13,853 nucleotides of DNA from assembly GCA_026770585.1 (NCBI GenBank), contig MU646344.1, positions 196,649 through 210,501 of the forward strand, written 5' to 3'. A program made the translations under genes and the position numbers. Source of the DNA: Baffinella frigidus (Eukaryota; Cryptophyceae; Cryptomonadales; Baffinellaceae). This document shows, one piece after another, positions 1-6,097 of this stretch; the first letter of the stretch is position 1, and each line of letters opens with the position of its first letter. Under the pieces are notes generated by a model. That model had not been told where the DNA came from and did no database searches. It saw nothing but the letters and a program-made list of their open reading frames with translations.

Positions 1-25
1 GGGGGGGGGGGAGGGGGGGGGGCAC

Positions 26-292
26 GTGGAGGAGTGGGCCGGGGGCGAGTGGGTGGAGGAGCAGGACTCGAGAGAGGGGCGCTTCGCGGTAGCCACCGCG
101 TCCGACGACGCCACCGTCAAGATCTGGCACGTCAACCCCGAGAAGCGCCAGCCACATCGAGGGAGGGGGCGGGTGCTGGGGACCTGGTCCTGCCTCGCGA
201 CGCTCTCGGGGCACCAGGGTCCGGTGCTGGGCCTCCTGACCCACCGCGGCCGCCTCTACTCATGCTCCGCCGACAGCTCCCTCCGCGCGTGG
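26..292 (+). CDS. WD40-repeat protein, partial exon cut off by a hairpin element
   Basis: An open frame of 89 codons reads as part of a WD40 beta-propeller, a scaffold fold for protein-protein contacts. One blade ends at about residues 22-37 (ATASDDATVKIW), and a nearly complete second blade follows at about residues 55-89, with the GH dipeptide (LSGHQGPV), an SCSADSSLRAW strand and the closing Trp at 290-292. The frame begins with GTG rather than ATG, next to a 22-base G-rich run at the window edge, so this is an internal exon piece and its true 5' boundary is not visible. Directly after the final Trp codon the sequence becomes a hairpin element (CCTAGGACCTCC...), and the Asp that usually follows Trp is missing. 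No convincing splice donor lies at the junction. The gene is either broken here or its remainder lies outside the window. The WD40 call is solid; the identity of the protein is unknown. Confidence 0.72.
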
Positions 293-408
293 CCTAGGAC
301 CTCCTACCGTAGGCCGAGGGATCCTAGGACCAAAAAGTCTCGGCCTACGGTTGGAGGTCCTAGGCACGTAGGCCTAACTGCCCCGTTTTCAGGCCGTTAC
401 CCTATCAT
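293..408. mobile_element. Hairpin element family A, left-truncated copy
   Basis: The arms CCTAGGACCTCCTACCGTAG (from 293) and their near-complement at 339-364 form a long hairpin around AAAAAGTC. The right outer arm (GCCTAACTGCCCCGTTTTCA, then GGCCGTTACCCTAT) is present. The matching left outer arm seen in the full copy at 8976-9133 is missing, so the element starts abruptly at the WD40 Trp codon. No ORF is present. It resembles a MITE (small non-autonomous DNA transposon). Confidence 0.75.
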
Positions 409-446
409 AAACGTCCCATGCATCGTCACGTTCTTGACATGGGGTG

Positions 447-569
447 TACAGGGGTACCTCGTTCATAAGAAACCGCCTCCCCCTAGGACCCTACAGTAGG
501 CCTATGCCTAGGGCCCTATGGTGGTCCTAGAGGGAGGGGGGCGTTTCTGATGAGCGAGGTACCCCTGTA
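447..569. mobile_element. MITE-like element family B, copy 1
   Basis: About 123 bp with terminal inverted repeats CAGGGGTACCTCGTTCATAA / rc, flanked by TA on both sides. That fits a 2-bp TA target duplication of the Tc1/mariner type (inference). The inner part is rich in CCTAGG, AGGCCT and GGGCCC and resembles the core of family A. Directly downstream (568-591) a degenerate second copy of the end sequence (TACCTCGTCCGTGAGAAACG) suggests nested or repeated insertion. Confidence 0.85.
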
Positions 570-1310
570 CCTCGTCCGTGAGAAACGGTTCTAATAACAA
601 CGGGCGGTCTGGTGTTGGCCGTTTTTGGTTTTTTCAAAGACGTTCCTGCCGGTTTAATAAATAACCACAAAAAAGGTGACCGATTTCCCACAAACCTCTT
701 AGCTTGACACTAACGCGGACCTCGGTGGACGTCGAAGGGTGCAAGAAAAGGGGGCTCGGTCCAGTCCAAGTGGATAGGACCGGGGAGCTCACCCGTAGAT
801 TACTCCCAACTCCTCAAGAGTGAGGTGGGCTGTGGCCTTCGATGTGAGTGTAAATAAAAGCACCAAAGCACCAAAGAGGGCGTGATCAACTCTGATTGAG
901 AATCTTAGGGCCAGGTTGTCACTTCTCTCCGAATCTTGATCTCTGAAATAGGAGGAGCAGAAAGGCCAGGCTGTGGGTGTGGGTATCTAGGCTCTAAGGG
1001 CATCTAAGGACCAAGGTTATGAGGACGTCGGCGTAGATTCTCTTCAAGTCAAGATACCCACACAGGCTGCGAGAGCAGGCAGGCCGTGGATTCTGAGGCG
1101 GCGCGAGTTTTTTTGCTGCAGTTCTTAGATATTAACAACGACAAGGCGTCTGTTGCCCCTGTCAGTCTTCAATATTTGAGAACAACAAGGCGAGCATTCC
1201 CATATTTCTTTCACAGTACAGCTGTACAGATCTCCATGCAGGTTGTGAGCGATGTCCCCTGTCAAACCAATCCGTGTCGTACGTGTCGAACCAAACTTTT
1301 CTTGGAGGCT
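570..1310. other. Anonymous intergenic DNA
   Basis: No coding region could be supported on either strand: the open frames are short and have no recognisable motif. The one structure seen is an inverted repeat, GTGTGGGTATCT at 977-988 against AGATACCCACAC at 1052-1063, with partly matching flanks. It could be another small hairpin element. Confidence 0.5.
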
Positions 1311-1415
1311 TCAAAGTGTAGACAATTCTCTCGCGGGTCTCGAACCCGCCCGTGGGCCTCGCACCAGAGAGCACAAGGGTTGGTTAAAAATCAACTGGCC
1401 TGTCGCTCTGTAAAA
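1311..1415 (-). ncRNA. tRNA-like relic with a perfect T-arm / B-box (possible tRNA-derived SINE)
   Basis: On the minus strand 1349-1333 reads GCGGG-TTCGAGA-CCCGC, a perfect 5-bp T-stem with a 7-base loop that matches the pol III B-box consensus GGTTCGANNCC. Upstream on the same strand are a possible long variable arm (GTGCGAGGCCCAC) and a weak anticodon-like stem-loop (GTTG...CAAC). The acceptor and D arms do not pair well, so this is not called as a functional tRNA. A degenerate class II tRNA or a tRNA-derived SINE head fits better; chance is possible. Confidence 0.25.
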
Positions 1416-1574
1416 AGGAAACGGACAAACGTGAACAGCAGATTCTCTGTCAATGATGCAACCGGGATTTCTGTGTGATCGGTCCACGAGACAGCAAGAC
1501 TGGCGTGTGTTGTCAGCACGGTACAAAGCGCCAGCAAGGGAAACTTGTACATGTTTGGTCGGCAGTGTCACGTC

Positions 1575-1663
1575 CACTGTTGGGGATGCATGAGAGCACA
1601 CAAACGGTGGAATGCACGGCAGTGGGGGATGCATGCATGTGAGCACACAATCGGTGGAATGCA
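1575..1663. repeat. Two tandem ~43-bp units with GGGGATGCATG
   Basis: Two adjacent copies (1575-1616 and about 1620-1663) share GGGGATGCATG, GAGCACACAA and CGGTGGAATGCA, with one small insertion (an extra GCATGT) in the second. They lie in the 3' flank of RPL30. Confidence 0.8.
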
Positions 1664-1704
1664 AGGCGCGGCAGGCAGAGGACAGGGGGAGACGCGGCTG
1701 GATC

Positions 1705-1780
1705 GGCTCCAGTGCCGAAGCACCTTCTCAGCCATGCAACCAGCTCCAACACCGAAGTGTCTTCTCAGCTTTTTTGCATG
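1705..1780. repeat. Two tandem ~36-bp units just 3' of RPL30
   Basis: Two diverged copies share GGCTCCAGTGCCGAAG / AGCTCCAACACCGAAG, then CTTCTCAGC and a GCATG. They end about 35 bp from the RPL30 stop codon, so they probably lie in or next to its 3'UTR. No AATAAA or TGTAA signal was found there. Confidence 0.6.
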
Positions 1781-1816
1781 TGTTCATGCATCTCTCACAC
1801 CTCTACAACCACCCAT

Positions 1817-2745
1817 TTACGCCTCTCCCGGCTGAGTGCGGATGATGTCCGAGTCTCCGGGGTCGGTGATGGACAGCGACGCCACGCGGAAGTACTTACC
1901 GCACGCAGTGCCGAGGTCAACGTTGTCTGCGCGCAGGGGGGATACACGTCAGGTTCCACACCGCAAGTTCCGTGCGATACTGTCGGCCAGTGAACCACGG
2001 CTGGCATCCATATCTACTCCCGGAGACTACCGCCACTTCTCTCTCCACTCGAATAGAAAGCCATGTCCACAGTGGCTCTCCCACGGCCAACCACCTCCCC
2101 AAGACATCTAGCACCGGGGCATGCATCATGATGCGCATGCCCACAACATCCGGGAAACTGGCACGACACAGCTTGGCCCCAATCCAGAAACAGGACAACA
2201 GCAGGAGCTGTGCTGTGTTCTGCCCCTCCTCCTCCTCGTGAACCCAAGCATCAAGGCCTTGCCACCAGCTGTTCTGCAGATCACGCTGCGAGGCCAGCCC
2301 AGCCCAGCCCTTGCTCCACCCAGTCCAGCGAAGAGTGGTGCATACACTTCCGGAAGCTGCACCACCCTGCGCCCCGAACCGAGTATCTGGGTGGCACGAG
2401 GCCACAGCCGGGCAGGTGTGCTCCTCCGCTGGAATCCCGCACAGCCGCCTCCGCGCCGTCTTCTTCACAACAACGGACCCATCCATCCCTCATTGACTGT
2501 ACAGGACGGGAAGGGGGCTCACTTCCGGCGTAGTGGTGGACCGAGGTCTTGGCGAGCATCGCGTAGTACTCGATCTCCGACTTGCGGAGGGGGGGGCACG
2601 TGTTGCAGATGATCACGAGCTTGCTCTTCCCCGACCGGAGGGTCTTGAGGGTGCTCTTGTAGCCCAGGGTGTACTTCCCAGACTTCATCACAAGCGCGAG
2701 GCGCGAGTTGATGGACTCCTGCTGGTTCTTGCCCTTCTTCGGCAT
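1817..2745 (-). CDS. RPL30: 60S ribosomal protein L30 (eL30), two coding exons, complete
   Basis: eL30 is a small RNA-binding protein of the large cytosolic ribosomal subunit. Exon 1 (2745-2523) encodes 74 residues starting [20 protein letters not shown] and including [27 protein letters not shown] and VHHYAG. The intron spans 2522-1927 (596 bp), with donor GTGAGC and acceptor GCGCAG, and splits an Asn codon (A|AC). Exon 2 (1926-1817) continues [32 protein letters not shown] and a TAA stop. The product is 110 residues, close to the usual 105-115, and all conserved blocks are present. The start at 2745 matches family N-termini. An in-frame ATG 18 bp upstream (MDGAGK-) would exist only if the inferred 5'UTR intron is not spliced. 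The gene is divergent from the oxygenase gene at 3909. Confidence 0.96.
2117..2142. repeat. Short hairpin inside the RPL30 intron
   Basis: GGGCATGC (2117-2124) pairs with GCATGCCC (2135-2142) around a 10-base spacer. RPL30 introns and leaders carry autoregulatory RNA folds in yeast, but this one shows no specific resemblance to that fold and may have no role. Confidence 0.4.
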
Positions 2746-2750
2746 CTTAC

Positions 2751-2950
2751 CTGCACCATCCATCCTCCGAGGGTCAACTCCGAGCCCGGCCGCCGACCGA
2801 TCCCGCCCAAACCCACCAGAAGCAAACACAGCACCACCATTGACCTCCCTGCACACTTCTAAACAGCCGGACAGCCCTCACTCCCTGCCCCAGCCCGCCC
2901 ACACAGCGCACCCACGCACCTGTTGTGTGGAATAAGAAAAAAAGGGTCTC
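2751..2950 (-). promoter_or_regulatory. RPL30 leader: probable 5'UTR intron and pyrimidine (TOP-like) tract
   Basis: On the minus strand CAACAG|GTGCGT at 2920/2919 is a good donor. GGTGCAG at 2757-2751, just before GTAAG-ATG, is a possible acceptor, giving a 169-bp intron that ends 5 bases before the start codon. Upstream, 2948-2931 reads GACCCTTTTTTTCTTATT, a pyrimidine tract like those at ribosomal protein transcription starts. Both assignments are inferences from consensus. The acceptor lacks a strong polypyrimidine stretch. Confidence 0.45.
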
Positions 2951-3239
2951 GCCTCGTGCTTTCCTTATGTGGCCTCGGCCACTTTAGGTTGGCAACTTGT
3001 GCCTGAAAAGTCGAAGAGCCTCATGACCTGAGGGAATTTTCTAGATTTTCGGGAAATTCAGCAAAATTCGTCGAGCCACAAGCTGTAGATCCCCTTGGTC
3101 GAGCTTCGCGACAGCTGCGCAACTCCTTTGCACGCAGCGCGCAGTTCTTCCCCGGCTCCACCAGGTTTGCACCAGACTTCCTCTCTCCCCGCCGCCCAGC
3201 CTTCCTATGTGGATGAAGAGCCGGGGTGTTTTAATGTGC
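2951..3239. other. Divergent intergenic region between RPL30 and the oxygenase gene
   Basis: This segment separates the minus-strand RPL30 leader from the plus-strand pyrimidine array and must hold the RPL30 promoter. I see no clear TATA box or known operator. A small AT-rich stretch at 3034-3070 contains partly inverted GAATTTT / AAAATTC motifs. Nothing else could be supported. Confidence 0.4.
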
Positions 3240-3875
3240 CCAAGTGCCTCCCAGCCAGGCAGCCAGCCTCCCAGCCTCCCAGCCGCCCATCCTTCCAGCC
3301 TTCCTGCTCCCGCTGACTTCCTGAGCCCCCCAGTGTCTTCCAGCCTTCCAGCCTTCCTGTCTTCCTGTCTTCGTGCCGAAAGTTGCCTTCCAGCCTTCCT
3401 GTATCCCAGCCTTCCTGCTTCGATGCCTGCTTTCCTGTGCCCTAGTGCCTTCCTTCCTGCCTCCGCTGCCTCCATCTTTCCAGCCTCACAGCCTTCCTGC
3501 CTTCCTGCCTTCATGTCTTCCTGCCTTCCAAAACCTGATGTTTCTCCCTTCCTTGCTTCCTCACAGCCTTCATGCTTTGATGCCGACCAGTGCTTTCCTG
3601 TGTCCCAGTGCCTGCCTTCCTTCCTGCCTGCCTGCCTGCCCCCCCCCCCCGTACCTTCCTGAACCCAACAGTGCCTTCCATCCTTCCAGCCTCCCTGCTT
3701 TCATTTGCTCCTGCCGCCCTGCCTCTCTGCCTCCCTTTCTTTCTGTCTTTCTGCCTCCCTCCCTCCTGCTGCCTCCCAACCTCCCGGTCTCCCAGCCGTG
3801 GTGCCTCCCAGCCTTTGTGTCTCCCAGCCTCCCATTCATGTCGTCCTGCCTTCCTCCCCCAGATGTTTCAAACGT
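3240..3875 (+). repeat. Pyrimidine-rich CCTTCCTGCCTTCCAGCC array
   Basis: More than 600 bp of imperfect repeats of CCTTCCTG, CTTCCAGC and CCTCCCAGC, almost free of purine runs, so it opens long but meaningless frames on both strands. It lies directly upstream of the oxygenase start codon and could be a leader intron, promoter filler or simple satellite. Strong strand asymmetry suggests it can form triplex (H-DNA). Confidence 0.85.
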
Positions 3876-3908
3876 GATGTCCTCAGCTCCTCGCCCCCGC
3901 AAAAGGTG

Positions 3909-6052
3909 ATGCCTGCGCACAGCGGCGCACCCACGGACGGGGACGAGGCAGCGGCGCCGCTCATCGACCCGCGGTGGGTCAAGGGGCTTTCCAAGGCGGA
4001 GGCGGCCGCTCGGGGCGAGTACGGCGTCGAGCACATGTCCAAGGCGCGCGCCGAGTGGGCGGGCAAGCGCCTCGAGGCCAAGGAGGCTGAGCCTGGAAAC
4101 CCGGAGGTCGAGGCGGCGCTGCAGAGCCCCGCGTTCCTGGAGCTGCGAAAGGAGCTCGTCATCGACTACAACCTGGCGGCCGTCCCCCTCCCCGAGGTCA
4201 AGACACATGCTCCGCCTTGCTTTTCCATGGGCTGCCGAGGTGGGTCGTGCAAGCGCACGTTGCCCGCGCACCGCGCGCGAGGCGCCTTGGTTGCGCGCTC
4301 TTCTCCTCAACCAACCCTCGCAACGTGGGCAAATCCAAAAAGTCAGAAACACCAAATCCCCTTGGAGGCCGTCGGAATCCGACGGCCTTCAAGGGGGGTT
4401 TTGGAGCCATTTTTCTCGATTTGCCCAGACTGTGAGGGTTCGTGGCTTGCTCAGCCCCCCGCCTGCCGCAATGCTTCGCACCCACGCCACTCCAGGCTCT
4501 TGAGTGGGGTATTCCATGCTCGTTCTTGGAGCCGCTTGCTCGTTCTTGGAGCCTTTTTTGTGCTAAAAAAGACTTTTGAAAAAGTTTTCCCGTCAAAAAT
4601 GACTTTTGAATACCCCCCCCTCAAGCCCTGCGTGGTTCCATCCCACGGGGCACCACATTTCCATTCAGCAGCGCATCGACGAAGTGGTGACGGGAGCTGC
4701 CGCGCAGATCCTCCTCTGCCTGCCAAATCGTTGTTCGCAACTTCATGGGGTCACGTCCTGAAAACCGGGTATTTAAGCCTACCGTATTGCCTACGGTAGG
4801 CCTATGGGGCCTATGGGGGGTCTTATGAAACCTTAGGTCCTAGGGCCCCTACGGCCTACCGTAGGCAATGCTATAGTCCTAACTACCCGGGTTTCAGTCC
4901 GGTACCCTATGAAACTGACACCCAAATTGGACCCAGGCGATGGCGGAGATGATCGCCGCGGTTCTCCCCAAAGTCTCAGAGCTGGGGCTCTCCCAAATGC
5001 ACCGGGCCTGCAGCCCCGCCTTCGACCCCGCCGCGGCGTTCAAGGGCACGCGCAAGCGCTTCAACGGCAAGCTCTACTGGTCGCCCGAGGGCGCGCGGCT
5101 GCGTGGGGCGTACCGCCAGATGGTCGAGCAAGTCATCGCGCCGCACGTCGGGGATGCGTACGGGTGCGATCGGGTGCTGTTCCAGGCATGCGACCCACTC
5201 TTACCTCCCACCAACCCGCACGGCTTGGGCAACCCGAAAAAGTCAAAAACACCAAATCCCCTTGGGAGGCCGTCGGAATCCGACGGCCTTCAAGTGGGGG
5301 TTTGGAGCCATTTTCGATTTGCCCAGACTGTGAGGGTTGGTGGACAGCTGCGACGCGATCGCTGTAGAAATGTGGTTTACTGGAGAAGGCGGAGCTACTC
5401 ATGGCATACACACCAACCAGCCGGGCCTCGAAGTTACTCTGCACCACGAACGGCACTGACTCCACAGCTGTTGTTGTTTTTTCAGGAGGGGGGCAGGCGC
5501 ACAGCACTCACCCACCAGCCCCCTCGCCGAAGGACCAAACAGTCGATTTTTGACCTTTCCCCAAAAGATGGTTGTGCATCAATATTGGAACTGATTAAGT
5601 TGTAGCCAGGCGATTTCTCCTGGCTGTCAAGGTGAATTTGAGGTCTGAAAATGGACGATTTGGTCTCTCCGTGAGGGTTGGTGGTCAGGCACAGTAACGC
5701 CTTCCTCTCGATGCACGCGGAGGTGGAGTTAGAATCCATCCGGAAAATGCTCGTATGAGCGGCCGACGCGGGGTATAGCAAGTGGCACGATGCGTCGAGC
5801 ATGTGCGGCGCTGACGCTGGTTGTTTGGCAATAAATTGTCAATCTCTCTTGACTAGAGCGGCATCCCGCGTGCGAACAGGCGATGCAGGTCCTGGGCGGT
5901 GCGGGCTACATCTCCGACTATCCTGTCGAGAGGTACAATCTGCGAGAGAGGGAGAGAGAGGGAGAGAGAGGGAGAGAGAGGGAGAGAGAGGGAGAGAGAG
6001 GGAGAGAGAGAGGGAGAGGGAGAGGGAGAGAGGCAGGAGAGAGAGGGAGAGA

Positions 6053-6097
<45 letters not shown>

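Noticed and set aside
1086-1478. 130-residue plus-strand open frame
   Set aside because: No ATG at the start, no recognisable domain, ordinary composition for random open frame, and it crosses the tRNA-like element.
1917-2486. 189-residue minus-strand frame within RPL30
   Set aside because: It lies in the RPL30 intron and overlaps exon 2 out of frame; a shadow with no motif.
3041-4355. Minus-strand frames rich in AGRQEG / GRLEGW
   Set aside because: Reverse reading of the CCTTCC array; no motif, pure repeat translation.
3705-4799. 364-residue open frame across the pyrimidine array and into intron 1
   Set aside because: Only residues from the ATG at 3909 to the donor at 4196 look like protein. 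The start is satellite and the end runs through family E and A elements.
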